A stretch of DNA of 64,000 bases from Halodesulfovibrio aestuarii DSM 17919 = ATCC 29578 (GCF_000384815.1 NZ_ARQF01000021.1:496001-560000); one strand, 5' to 3'. Shown: positions 8,668 to 17,650, numbered from the stretch's first letter. Numbers and translations are program-made. The notes: generated by a model not told the origin, from the letters alone.

Positions 8668-10041
8668 TTACAGAACCAATTCAAAGGTCTCTTCAGGAGC
8701 ATCGCGATCTTTGCGAGCTAATAGAAGATCAAGAATTTTTTCCAGTAAGCGCAGTCCGCCTTTGTAACCCACTGTAGGGAAGTACTGATGACCCTGTCTG
8801 TCCAGAATTGGGAAGCCCCAACGCAGGAATGGAGTGTCTTCATCTCGTGCAATGTATTTGCCATAAGTGTTGCCAATAATAAGATCTACCGGCTCATTTT
8901 TCATCCACTGATGCAGCAGGAACATGTCACCTTTTGCTTTTACTTTTACTTCAAAAGGCATATCCGCTGTTATTTCTTTAATGCGCTTTTCAAACTTCTT
9001 GCCCGGAGTACCTGTTACAACGTACGCAGGATACATATCAATGGAACGAAGGAATTCACACATCGAGATGACCTGATCCGGATCACCAAAAATAGCTACG
9101 CGTTTGCCATAGAAGTATTGGTGCATGTCTGAGATGAGGTCCACAAGCTGTCCTCGCTCTGTTGTAATGGAGTCAGGAATGCTTGCTCCCGCAACAGTAC
9201 GCAGCGCATCAATGAATCTGTCCGTAGCTGCGAGACCAAATGGCATGTCGAGAACAGAACAAGGAACTTTGTGTTTCGCATCTAACCAGCGTGCAGCTTC
9301 GGCAGAGCACCATTCTCCAAGAGCCAGAGTTCCTGTAGCCTGTCCAGACTCTTTAAGTTCTTTTACTGTTACACCACCATCAGGAAACATTTTGTATTGA
9401 CCTGTGAGAGGTGTATTAAGAACGCCGGAAGTATCCGGGAATAGTGTGATATCCACACCGATAAGCGATGCAAGGCGTTTAATCTCTTCCATGTCACTAG
9501 GTTCCACCCAGCCTGGAATGATATTCACTTTGCCGTTTTTCTTATCAGTTTCGTCTGCCAGCTGTGCCATAGCTTTCACCATGTTGCTAAAGCCTGTGAC
9601 GTGGGAGCCGACATAGCTTGGTGTTGGAGCACCAATAATGGTTTTACCTTCCGGTACCTTACCTTCGGAAACTGCTTTGGCTGCGATTTGTTTTAAATCG
9701 TCACCGATGGTTTCAGACAGACAAGTCGTGTGTACCGCGATCACCTCGGGGTCGTAGACGGTAAAGATGTTGTTAATGGCCTGAAGCAAGTTTGCCTGCC
9801 CGCCAAAAACTGATGCACCTTCAGTAAAAGAGCTTGTAGCTGCTGAAATAGGTTCTTTGTAGTGCCGAGTCAGCGTTGAACGATGGTATGAACAACAGCC
9901 CTGCGAACCGTGACTATGTGGCAGACAGCCTTTGATACCGAGTGCGGCATACATTGCGCCAATAGGCTGGCATGTTTTGGCGGGGTTAATAGTCAGAGAT
10001 TTACGCTCTGCTACCTCTGTAGGTGTATGTTTAAGTAACAT
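8668..10041 (-). CDS. nifK: Nitrogenase MoFe protein beta subunit NifK
   Basis: 457 residues, the short form lacking about 50 N-terminal residues found in Azotobacter NifK and so like the clostridial subunit. P-cluster cysteines are visible at C24 (INPAKTCQPIG), C49 (HGSQGC) and C107 (HTTCLSETIGDD). With NifD it forms the alpha2-beta2 MoFe protein that reduces N2. GGGAG stands before the ATG and the gene starts 15 bases after nifD. A hairpin follows the stop. The short N-terminus agrees with an anaerobic host and a group II/III nitrogenase. Confidence 0.98.
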   Translation of the reverse strand: MLLKHTPTEVAERKSLTINPAKTCQPIGAMYAALGIKGCLPHSHGSQGCCSYHRSTLTRHYKEPISAATSSFTEGASVFGGQANLLQAINNIFTVYDPEVIAVHTTCLSETIGDDLKQIAAKAVSEGKVPEGKTIIGAPTPSYVGSHVTGFSNMVKAMAQLADETDKKNGKVNIIPGWVEPSDMEEIKRLASLIGVDITLFPDTSGVLNTPLTGQYKMFPDGGVTVKELKESGQATGTLALGEWCSAEAARWLDAKHKVPCSVLDMPFGLAATDRFIDALRTVAGASIPDSITTERGQLVDLISDMHQYFYGKRVAIFGDPDQVISMCEFLRSIDMYPAYVVTGTPGKKFEKRIKEITADMPFEVKVKAKGDMFLLHQWMKNEPVDLIIGNTYGKYIARDEDTPFLRWGFPILDRQGHQYFPTVGYKGGLRLLEKILDLLLARKDRDAPEETFELVL

Positions 10042-10056
10042 TCTATTTCTCCCTGC

Positions 10057-11694
10057 TTATTCCCATACAAACGTGGCGGTTAGTTCCGGATTTTCCTGCC
10101 AAGGTGCTTTCATGTAGCTCCAGACCTTGCTGTTTACCAGACGGTCAATTTCTTGGTAGAAATTGATTGCGCCTTTAAATCCTGCATATGGTCCGCCGGA
10201 ATCGTAGCTGTGCAGCTGCTTCATTGGAATTCCAAGCTTCTGGATAGAGAATTTCTCTTTAATACCTGCGCAGAACAAATCTGGTTTTAAGAGTTCAACA
10301 AGCTTTTCCGCTTCGTACTGGTTGAGGTCATCAATAATGATAGAACCTTTATCTAAATCCGGATTAAGACCATCGTAATGTCTGAATTTGAGACCTGCAT
10401 CTTCAAGAGCTTTTAACTCTGCTGGTGTCTTACGGGCTTTGAACTCATCAGGCGAAGGCGTGATTTCCAGTTCTTCAATGTTACGAGAATCAGCATCTAC
10501 TTTGATATTTGGAATAACCTGACGGCCTTCATAGTCGTCTCTGTGTCCAAATTCGTACCCGGCAGATATTGTTTTCATTCCTAATTCGGCAAACAGGTCA
10601 TTGTAATGGTGAGCTCGTGAGCCACCAACGAATAACATGGCTGTTTTGCCTGCTGTGCGTTCTTTTATATCTTCGATTGCAGCTTCAACCTCAGGCATTT
10701 CTTCTGCAATGACGTCGTTAACTTTTTTCACTAATTCTGGATCATTGAAGTATTCAGCAATTTTCCGAAGTGACTTTGCGGTGCTTTTTGCGCCAATAAA
10801 GTTAACCTTAATCCAAGGGATGCCGTATTTTGTCTCAAGCATGTCAGCTACATAGTTAATGGAACGGTGGCACATTACACAGCTGAGGTCTGCGTGTTGG
10901 GCAGAGGCAAACTGATCGTATGTTGAGTTACCGGAAAAAGTTGCGATGTTTGTAATTCCGCACTTTTTAAGAATTCGATCAATTTCAAAACCGTCTCCAC
11001 CGATATTGTATTCACCAAGGAGGTTGATTTTGTATTTGCCTTCCTTAGGTTCCTTGTTTTCACCTACAAGGTGGGTGAAAACCTGGTTGTTCGCAATATG
11101 GTGACCGGCAGACTGGGATACACCTTTGTATCCTTCACAGGAAAATCCAAAGACGTTGCAGTCGCCGAATTTTTCTTTCATTTTTCGGGAGACAGCATGA
11201 ACATCATCACCAATCAATCCAACAGGGCAAGTGGAGAAGATACAGATGGCTTTTGGGTGGAACAAGTCATAGGCTTCCTGAATCGCAGCCTCTAACTTTT
11301 TTTCACCGCCAAAGATAATGTCCTGATCCTGCATATCTGTTGAAAAACAGTACGGGATGTAGTTTTCGCCATCCACGCCTGGATCTGTTTGGTTACGGCG
11401 AGTGAGCCATGAGTAGAAGCCGCAACCGATAGGGCCGTGTGTAATGTTAACGATATCGCGTGTAGGGCCCATAATAACGCCCTTACAACCGGCGTATGTG
11501 CAACCGCGCATGGTAATAATGCCGGGGATAGTACGGACGTTGGCAACGATTTCTGGTGGTGCTTCACATTCGGTTGCTTCGTTAATCATTATTTGTTTGG
11601 CGCGCTTGCGGGCTACTTTGGGTGGATACTTCTTAAGAAGTTCCTTTTTAATATCAGTAGGGTCCCACTGCACCATTTTCGGTTTGATACTCAT
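10057..11694 (-). CDS. nifD: Nitrogenase MoFe protein alpha subunit NifD
   Basis: 545 residues. FeMo-co ligands are C275 (SCVMCHRS) and H495 (QLHSYDSGGPYAGF); the catalytic H198 lies in GVSQSAGHH; P-cluster cysteines are C65 or C70, C91 (GPIGCGFYSW) and C156 (STCPVGLIGDD). Compared with the Azotobacter subunit there is an insertion at about residues 385-440, as in clostridial NifD. Those features, with nifI genes upstream, place it in the anaerobe-type Mo nitrogenases. VnfD/AnfD is unlikely because no delta-subunit gene lies between alpha and beta. AAGGAG precedes the ATG, and nifK follows after 15 bases. Confidence 0.98.
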   Translation of the reverse strand: MSIKPKMVQWDPTDIKKELLKKYPPKVARKRAKQIMINEATECEAPPEIVANVRTIPGIITMRGCTYAGCKGVIMGPTRDIVNITHGPIGCGFYSWLTRRNQTDPGVDGENYIPYCFSTDMQDQDIIFGGEKKLEAAIQEAYDLFHPKAICIFSTCPVGLIGDDVHAVSRKMKEKFGDCNVFGFSCEGYKGVSQSAGHHIANNQVFTHLVGENKEPKEGKYKINLLGEYNIGGDGFEIDRILKKCGITNIATFSGNSTYDQFASAQHADLSCVMCHRSINYVADMLETKYGIPWIKVNFIGAKSTAKSLRKIAEYFNDPELVKKVNDVIAEEMPEVEAAIEDIKERTAGKTAMLFVGGSRAHHYNDLFAELGMKTISAGYEFGHRDDYEGRQVIPNIKVDADSRNIEELEITPSPDEFKARKTPAELKALEDAGLKFRHYDGLNPDLDKGSIIIDDLNQYEAEKLVELLKPDLFCAGIKEKFSIQKLGIPMKQLHSYDSGGPYAGFKGAINFYQEIDRLVNSKVWSYMKAPWQENPELTATFVWE

Positions 11695-11713
11695 TTTTTA
11701 GTCTCCTTGGTGC

Positions 11714-12088
11714 TTAAGCTATAGATTTTTCGCCGCACTCACCTGATCTGACACGAACGGCGTCATCAACAGGGCTGACAAAAATCTTACCATCGCCGGG
11801 CTTACCTGTTTGGTTGGCAGCAATAATCGTTTGAACGATGTCATCGACTTCACTATCCGGGACAACTGCTACAAGCATGCGTTTTGGGTATAGTTTGCCC
11901 TTTTCACCAAGAACAGCAGCGGCTTCTTCGTAGCCTTCTTCCATACCGGCAAGAACTTTTTTATTAACAAAGCCTTTGCCTCTACCTTGGACTTCATATG
12001 CATAAAATGCATCCAGTCCGAGTTCTGTAAGTGCCTTTTTAGTGCGGTTCATCATGTTCATACGCACGACTGCAGTAATCTCTTTCAT
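11714..12088 (-). CDS. nifI2: Nitrogenase regulatory PII-family protein NifI2
   Basis: The PII-type chain starts at MKEITAVVRMNMMNRTKKAL and is about 124 residues long. The longer frame upstream is rejected because GGAGGG stands just before this ATG and overlaps the end of nifI1. NifI1 and NifI2 form a hetero-oligomer that binds the MoFe protein and shuts off activity when ammonium is present, relieved by 2-oxoglutarate and ATP. The conserved GDGKIFVSPVDDAVRVRSGE stretch binds effectors in PII proteins. It sits 19 bases before nifD and is separated from nifI1 by 4 bases, so the pair should be made in step. Confidence 0.95.
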   Translation of the reverse strand: MKEITAVVRMNMMNRTKKALTELGLDAFYAYEVQGRGKGFVNKKVLAGMEEGYEEAAAVLGEKGKLYPKRMLVAVVPDSEVDDIVQTIIAANQTGKPGDGKIFVSPVDDAVRVRSGECGEKSIA

Positions 12089-12092
12089 ACTG

Positions 12093-12440
12093 TTAGCCCT
12101 CCGCTGCTGGAGAAGCTTCTTTAATACCAGAGCTGATGGTATATACGTCTTCAACTGGTGTTACGAAAATTTTACCATCACCAAATGCACCTTTTTTACC
12201 AGAGCGTGCTGCATCCATAATTGTTTCAATGAGATAATCTTTATCTTCAGCTTTGACTGCACATAACAGCATTACTTTAGGCAACTCGTCGTATGTTACT
12301 TCACCAATTTTAATGCCTCGTTGCTTACCACGCCCTGCAACAGCAAATTTTGTTACTGCAGGAAAACCCTTGTCCATAAGTTCCTTAAGTACATCATCTA
12401 CTTTTTCAGGACGGACTATTGCTTTAACCATGATCATCAT
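12093..12440 (-). CDS. nifI1: Nitrogenase regulatory PII-family protein NifI1
   Basis: About 115 residues starting MMIMVKAIVRPEKVDDV. The ATG at 12440 is preferred to the one at 12446 because GGGAG lies 7 bases before the former but only 1 before the latter. PII signature regions are AGRGKQRGIKIGE (T-loop) and GDGKIFVTPVEDVYTI. It works with NifI2 for post-translational switch-off of nitrogenase. The gene lies between nifH and nifI2, the order found in methanogens, clostridia and many sulfate reducers. There is no draT/draG in the window, so this pair is the visible control of enzyme activity. Confidence 0.95.
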   Translation of the reverse strand: MMIMVKAIVRPEKVDDVLKELMDKGFPAVTKFAVAGRGKQRGIKIGEVTYDELPKVMLLCAVKAEDKDYLIETIMDAARSGKKGAFGDGKIFVTPVEDVYTISSGIKEASPAAEG

Positions 12441-12511
12441 ATTCATTCTCCCGTGCAGCGTTATACTGTGCTATAATGCAGTTGTTGTGCTTGTGTTTCG
12501 TGGTTTGCGAT

Positions 12512-13387
<876 letters not shown>

Positions 13388-13391
13388 TTAA

Positions 13392-13407
13392 AGCGAATGG
13401 CGTGCCA
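13392..13407 (-). promoter_or_regulatory. Sigma-54 (-24/-12) promoter of the nifH operon
   Basis: On the minus strand the sequence reads TGGCACG-N4-TCGCT, with GG and GC exactly 10 bases apart. Only the -12 box (TCGCT instead of TTGCA) departs from consensus. Transcription should start about 12 bases after the GC, near 13381. Confidence 0.9.
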
Positions 13408-13487
13408 AATATTGCAACTTGAAAAATATCTTTAAAATAAAGTGTCTTATGTCGTTTGTGTGAGCTTAGAAGGTACAAGCATAGGCA

Positions 13488-13501
13488 TGTAGGAACCTAC
13501 A
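13488..13501. promoter_or_regulatory. Putative shared enhancer site 1 (TGTAG-N4-CTACA)
   Basis: TGTAGGAACCTACA is a 14-bp palindrome apart from its two central bases. It lies about 81 bp from the nifH -24 box and 107 bp from the nifV -24 box, the usual distance for an activator of sigma-54 promoters. The TGT...ACA ends recall the NifA site TGT-N10-ACA, but the spacer here is 8. Confidence 0.7.
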
Positions 13502-13517
13502 AACCTGTCTACAGAAA

Positions 13518-13531
13518 TGTAGTTTCCTACA
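13518..13531. promoter_or_regulatory. Putative shared enhancer site 2 (TGTAG-N4-CTACA)
   Basis: TGTAGTTTCCTACA repeats the half-sites of site 1, exactly 30 bp away (about three helical turns, same DNA face). It is about 77 bp from the nifV -24 box and 111 bp from the nifH -24 box. An extra half-site CTACA lies between the two at 13509-13513. Confidence 0.7.
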
Positions 13532-13606
13532 AAAAGGTATGTGTAATTTGGGAGATGGTGTGTGTGGATGCACTATGTTTTGTGAGAATTACGATGATGG
13601 GCATGT

Positions 13607-13623
13607 TGGCACTATTAATGCTT
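13607..13623 (+). promoter_or_regulatory. Sigma-54 (-24/-12) promoter of the nifV-modAB operon
   Basis: TGGCAC (13607-13612) and GC (13620-13621) keep the exact GG-N10-GC spacing; the -12 box reads ATGCTT. The start of transcription should be near 13633, leaving a leader of about 60 bases before nifV. Confidence 0.85.
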
Positions 13624-13695
13624 GTATCTGAGTATCGTGTAATTGCCATCTGACGTTGTTAACGATGGTTAAATGGTCTTATATGAGGAGTTATT

Positions 13696-14829
13696 ATGTT
13701 GTTAGATACAACGTTAAGAGAAGGTGCTCAGTTATTCGGTGCATATTTTACTATAGATACACGAAAGCAAATTCTATCCAGCTTATTACAGGTTGGGGTA
13801 GATGAAATAGAATTGGGGTGGATAGGGCAAAGTGAGCTGACTGAGTTTTCGACGTACGCTCGAAGTCAAACATCTTCTATAAAGTTGAGTGTGTGGTCGC
13901 CGTGTAGAGAAGCTGACATTCGCGCAGTGGCAAAGTTGCCCGTGGATAGAATAAACATTGGCGTTCCATCGTCTGATTTACATATAGAAAAAAGATTATC
14001 CACGCAGCGGGAAGTGTTACTGGAACGCCTTGTCGCAAATATCAATGTGGCAAAAGAATGTGGCATTCCTTACATCTCAGTTGGGCTGGAAGATGTGTCG
14101 AGAGCTGATGAGTTATTCGCTTTACAGATGGCATTGGTAGCAGAAACGCATGGAGCATCCCGTGTGAGGCTAGCAGATTCTTTAGGCCAATTAACACCTC
14201 TTACTATGGCTAAACTCATGAACCGGTTTCGGGATGCGTTTAGTATAGACATAGCTGTTCACTGTCACGACGATTTCGGTATGGCTACGGCTAATTCTAT
14301 CACTGCGTTAGAATGTGGTGCTGATTATGCCGATATAAGCGTTCTTGGGGTGGGTGAACGGTCAGGAATCGCGGCAACGGAAGAGTTGGTCGCTTATTTA
14401 GCAATAAAACAGAAAGACACTCGTTATGCTCCTGATATTCTAAAGCGGTTATGCGAATTTGTAGCTTCTGCGGCGCATGTATCCATCCCGCGAACTAAAG
14501 CTGTTGTGGGAACTGATGTCTTTGCTTGCGAGTCCGGTTTGCATGCACACGCTTTGAGTAAGTCTCCAGAGTTATTCGAGCCCTACGATCTTGAACAAGT
14601 AGGGATTACAAGGAAAATTCGTGTCGGGAGCAAAAGTGGCAGAAGTGCTGTGCTGATAGCTCTAAATGAGTATGGGCTTGTGGATGAAGCTAATACTCTT
14701 GCTCAGGAATATATTACGGACGTGACGAAAGCAGTATGCCAATTGTCCTGTAAGCTCGAAAGGCCGTTAACTGAAGATGAATTGGGTGATGTGTGGAAAG
14801 AGACAATACATGGGGTTGAAGTTCATTAG
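13696..14829 (+). CDS. nifV: Homocitrate synthase NifV
   Basis: 377 residues of the DRE-TIM metallolyase family: it joins acetyl-CoA and 2-oxoglutarate to homocitrate, the organic ligand of FeMo-co. Metal and catalytic motifs are LDTTLREGAQ (residues 3-12) and HCHDDFGMATAN near 190. GERSGIAATEELVAYL matches the conserved GxGERxGN/I segment. The length agrees with NifV and lacks the regulatory domain of LeuA. GGAG lies 6 bases before the ATG. It is the first gene behind its own sigma-54 promoter, and the position beside nifH argues for homocitrate rather than isopropylmalate or citramalate synthase. Confidence 0.93.
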   Translation: MLLDTTLREGAQLFGAYFTIDTRKQILSSLLQVGVDEIELGWIGQSELTEFSTYARSQTSSIKLSVWSPCREADIRAVAKLPVDRINIGVPSSDLHIEKRLSTQREVLLERLVANINVAKECGIPYISVGLEDVSRADELFALQMALVAETHGASRVRLADSLGQLTPLTMAKLMNRFRDAFSIDIAVHCHDDFGMATANSITALECGADYADISVLGVGERSGIAATEELVAYLAIKQKDTRYAPDILKRLCEFVASAAHVSIPRTKAVVGTDVFACESGLHAHALSKSPELFEPYDLEQVGITRKIRVGSKSGRSAVLIALNEYGLVDEANTLAQEYITDVTKAVCQLSCKLERPLTEDELGDVWKETIHGVEVH

Positions 14830-14878
14830 TCGTTGTTTTTGATTTAAAAAAGAACCATTTAATAAGGTTGGTACCGCT

Positions 14879-15631
14879 ATGTTGAAGAAAAAATTTACTA
14901 TATGTGTATTGCTGCTGATGGTTTTTGCGGTAGTCGCGCAAGCAGGTGCGACATCGAAAGTTGGGAAAGTCTCCATCGCTTGTGCTGCCAACTTTACAAA
15001 TACGCTTAAAAAACTGGCTGCTGAATATGAAAAAACAGGAGCAAAGGTGACATGTTTATTTGGATCAACAGGAATGCTATACGGACAGATTATTAATGGT
15101 GCACCCTTTGATATTTTTTTCGCAGCGGATGAAAAACGACCAGCGATGTTGTTCGATAAAAATATTGCATTGCAACCTAAGGTCTATGCTCAGGGGAAAG
15201 CAGTATTGTGGTCTATGAAGCCAGAGTTAATGTCCCTGCCTACATGGACGGACGTACTTGTTTCTCCTCATCTGGTGCATTTAGGAATTTCAAATCCTAA
15301 AACAGCGCCATACGGAGCAACAGCAGATGCTTCGCTACGGGGTGCACAGCTATATTCAGAAGTTGAATCTAAAATCGCAGTTGGCAAAAGTGTGGGAACT
15401 GCTTTTCAATATGGGTATACGGGCGTCGCAGATGCGACTTTTATCGCATTATCACAAGCTCTTTCTGAAAAAGGTCTGCAGGGGAAATATTGGGATATCC
15501 CGAATTCAAATAAAATTAATCAGGCTGCCTGTATTTTGCGATCAGGTGACGTTGAAAGTGCCAAAAGATTTATGAAATGGATTGAAAGCAAGGAAGCACG
15601 TTATATTATAAGTAGGTACGGTTATGAGTAG
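14879..15631 (+). CDS. modA: Molybdate ABC transporter substrate-binding protein ModA
   Basis: 250 residues with an N-terminal signal peptide (KKK, hydrophobic core, cleavage near AQAGA at about residue 24). The mature part begins KVSIACAANFTNTLKKLA, typical of ModA, followed by CLFGSTGMLYGQI and PFDIFFAADEKRP, which line the oxyanion pocket. It captures molybdate in the periplasm for ModB. It starts 49 bases after nifV without a promoter of its own, so molybdate uptake is tied to nitrogenase expression. Its stop overlaps the modB start by 8 bases. Tungstate binding cannot be excluded from sequence. Confidence 0.93.
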   Translation: MLKKKFTICVLLLMVFAVVAQAGATSKVGKVSIACAANFTNTLKKLAAEYEKTGAKVTCLFGSTGMLYGQIINGAPFDIFFAADEKRPAMLFDKNIALQPKVYAQGKAVLWSMKPELMSLPTWTDVLVSPHLVHLGISNPKTAPYGATADASLRGAQLYSEVESKIAVGKSVGTAFQYGYTGVADATFIALSQALSEKGLQGKYWDIPNSNKINQAACILRSGDVESAKRFMKWIESKEARYIISRYGYE

Positions 15632-16382
15632 TGAAGACATTAGTGCCCTATGGGTAACGTTCAAGCTTGCAACAATTGTTATGATAGTGTTGCTGCTATT
15701 CTGTACGCCTCTTGCGTATATGTTGGCCAAAGGGAATATGCGGGGAAAACGCTATATACAAGCCGCCTGTAATTTACCAATGGTTTTGCCTCCAACTGTA
15801 TTAGGGTTCGGACTGTTGTTCATCATGGGGCCATACTCTGTGGTTGGCAGTACTTGGAAATCGCTAACAGGGTTCTCCCTTACGTTTTCTTTTACCGGAC
15901 TAGTTATAGGCTCCCTACTGTATAGTTTGCCTTTTGGGATATTGCCTATGCAGGCTGCTTTTGAAAAAATTGATGATAGCCTTATAGAAGCAGGTCGGGC
16001 TCTAGGATTTTCTAATATACAAACTTTTTTTTATATAGTGCTTCCTAATAGCCGTGGTGGGATTGCAGCATCAGCAGCACTTATCTTTGCTCATACAGTT
16101 GGGGAATTCGGAGTAGCATTAATGATAGGCGGCTCTATTCCTCATCAAACTCGGGTGATCTCTATCGCAATTTTTGAGCATACGGAAAGTATCAATTATG
16201 AGGCCGCAGCTGTACTTTCTTTAGTTTTGCTTGTTGTTAGCTATATTTCTTTAGTTTTTATAGGAAAAAGTTCTTCTAGTGTTCTAATGGGACGGAACTT
16301 TGCTGGAAATAACAATCCTAAAACAATGAGGTTGTCTTATGGAACCGCGCAAACCACATGTGTCAGAATTTGTGACCAGTGA
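15624..16382 (+). CDS. modB: Molybdate ABC transporter permease ModB
   Basis: 252 residues with five or six membrane segments. The cytoplasmic EAA loop that docks the ATPase is visible as EAGRALGFSNIQTFFYIVLP (about residues 120-140). PMVLPPTVLGFGLL and HTVGEFGVALMIGG are family signatures. The C-terminal 30 residues extend past the last membrane segment and their codons overlap the next gene by 44 bases, which is unusual. No modC ATPase gene follows, nor occurs elsewhere in the window, so the ATPase must be encoded elsewhere or shared. Confidence 0.93.
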   Translation: MSSEDISALWVTFKLATIVMIVLLLFCTPLAYMLAKGNMRGKRYIQAACNLPMVLPPTVLGFGLLFIMGPYSVVGSTWKSLTGFSLTFSFTGLVIGSLLYSLPFGILPMQAAFEKIDDSLIEAGRALGFSNIQTFFYIVLPNSRGGIAASAALIFAHTVGEFGVALMIGGSIPHQTRVISIAIFEHTESINYEAAAVLSLVLLVVSYISLVFIGKSSSSVLMGRNFAGNNNPKTMRLSYGTAQTTCVRICDQ

Positions 16383-17295
16383 AAATGTTGAGTTGTACGA
16401 GAACGGAAGTGTTGCCGTATGTTCGTTTGTTGCTCCTTGTGTCGTAGCAACTCAAGCCGGAAGTCTTATACCTCAATATTCTACAGACGATCTTCGTAAG
16501 AAAACTCTTCAGGCAGTAGCTTTTTACCGTAGTGGTTTTTTACGTTCATTGCCCTTAGAGACGCAGAGCTCAGTGTTAACTCCTATAGGTGAAATGTCCG
16601 CAGAGCTAATCACCTTTTATGAGAGTGGTGCCGTAAAAAGAGTGTTTCCTCTTAACGGAAAGCTCTCTGGGTATTGGGGGGAGGAAGATGAAGCCTCTCT
16701 TGCCAAGAGTATTTCCATAGATATTGGTGGCCATAGCGTAAGAGCAAAATGTATTAATGTTAGTTTTTATGAGCAGGGTAGCGTAGAGAGCATAACTCTT
16801 TGGCCCAATGAAACTATCGCATTAAATACTCCGGCAGGAAAAGTGCAGACGCGAATAGGAGCAAAATTTAGCCATGCGGGCGGGATTCTTTCTGTTGAAC
16901 CGGCTGTTCCTACCGTAGTAAAAACTCCGATTGGAAAGATAACTGCGTACGATCAAGATGCTGTCGGAGTTATAGGTGATAACAATTCATTAGCGTTTTT
17001 TGAAACTGGTGCCATTCGTCGTGTCACGGCTATGCATACAAAAATTATTGCGAAAGACTTAGCAGGTAAGATAACCGTATTGCATCCTGCAACACGCGAA
17101 AGTTTATGCGGGAATGAGGAAGAAGAACTTATTCCAATGGTTATAGAATTTAAGCCTAACGGAATACAAGTGACCACAGGTGTAAGTGATTCGTCATATA
17201 ACCTTAGTTATGATGAGTATGATATAAAAACACAAACATTCATTCCTGGGTTTGACGCTGTTTCATTTTGTAACCCTATACCCAAACAAATGTGA
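16339..17295 (+). CDS. Uncharacterised repeat protein of the nifV-modAB operon
   Basis: I do not recognise a named family. The 318-residue protein has no signal peptide or membrane segment and looks cytoplasmic and beta-rich. It has at least five copies of a short core, [FL]-[YF]-x-x-G-x-[VIL] (LYENGSV 19, FYRSGFL 62, FYESGAV 93, FYEQGSV 143, FFETGAI 220), in part alternating with T-P-x-G motifs (81, 164, 196) that start the next strand. The pattern recalls MORN/YwqK-like repeats. GELNGKLSGYW-type spacing after the third copy (NGKLSGYWGEEDE) breaks the regularity. It overlaps modB by 44 bases and ends at a strong terminator, so it is the last gene of the sigma-54-driven operon. A role in molybdate or cofactor handling is inference from position only. 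Confidence 0.9.
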   Translation: MEPRKPHVSEFVTSENVELYENGSVAVCSFVAPCVVATQAGSLIPQYSTDDLRKKTLQAVAFYRSGFLRSLPLETQSSVLTPIGEMSAELITFYESGAVKRVFPLNGKLSGYWGEEDEASLAKSISIDIGGHSVRAKCINVSFYEQGSVESITLWPNETIALNTPAGKVQTRIGAKFSHAGGILSVEPAVPTVVKTPIGKITAYDQDAVGVIGDNNSLAFFETGAIRRVTAMHTKIIAKDLAGKITVLHPATRESLCGNEEEELIPMVIEFKPNGIQVTTGVSDSSYNLSYDEYDIKTQTFIPGFDAVSFCNPIPKQM

Positions 17296-17319
17296 TTTTT
17301 TTGCAAGCAAAGTTAATAC

Positions 17320-17353
17320 AAAAAAAAGCCCGCTACGTAGCAGGCTTTTTTTG
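17320..17353. terminator. Bidirectional terminator after the nifV operon
   Basis: GCCCGCTACGTAGCAGGC forms a compact stem flanked by A8 on the left and T7 on the right, so it can stop transcription from both strands. It ends the nifV operon and may also stop read-through from the DJ-1 gene 300 bases away. Confidence 0.88.
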
Positions 17354-17508
17354 TATTTAGTAAACAGCATTGCTGTCCAGTCCGCAGTTAAGCTGAAAAG
17401 GGGAGTATCAATACCTGTGGACGGTTACTGAAAATAGCGATTCAGACTTTCGGTACGGGATAAGTAGGTGTTTTAAAAACAGAAAGTAGAGTATTTCGAT
17501 AATTTTTT

Positions 17509-17545
17509 AGGGCAGCGGAAAAAGCAAATATTTTTACGCTGCCCT
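17509..17545. repeat. Hairpin in the 17354-17650 gap
   Basis: AGGGCAGCG and CGCTGCCCT form a 9-bp stem around 19 A/T-rich bases. The T run after it is poor in either direction. Apart from this I see nothing in the gap 17354-17650. Confidence 0.45.
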
Positions 17546-17650
17546 ATTTATACGCAGTTAGAAAAGACTGTTGAGTCCCAAATGTATCGAGTCAATTTGG
17601 TGGACAGGCTCCGAGAGAATGAATAACGTCCTATAATTCAGAGAAGTTTT

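Noticed and set aside
10057-11694. Vanadium or iron-only nitrogenase instead of MoFe
   Set aside because: No vnfG/anfG-type delta-subunit gene lies between the alpha and beta genes; modAB, nifE, nifN and nifV all fit a molybdenum enzyme.
13456-13653. 65-codon open frame in the nifH-nifV gap
   Set aside because: It runs through the enhancer sites and the nifV promoter, has no ribosome site and an irregular composition; the regulatory reading explains the DNA better.
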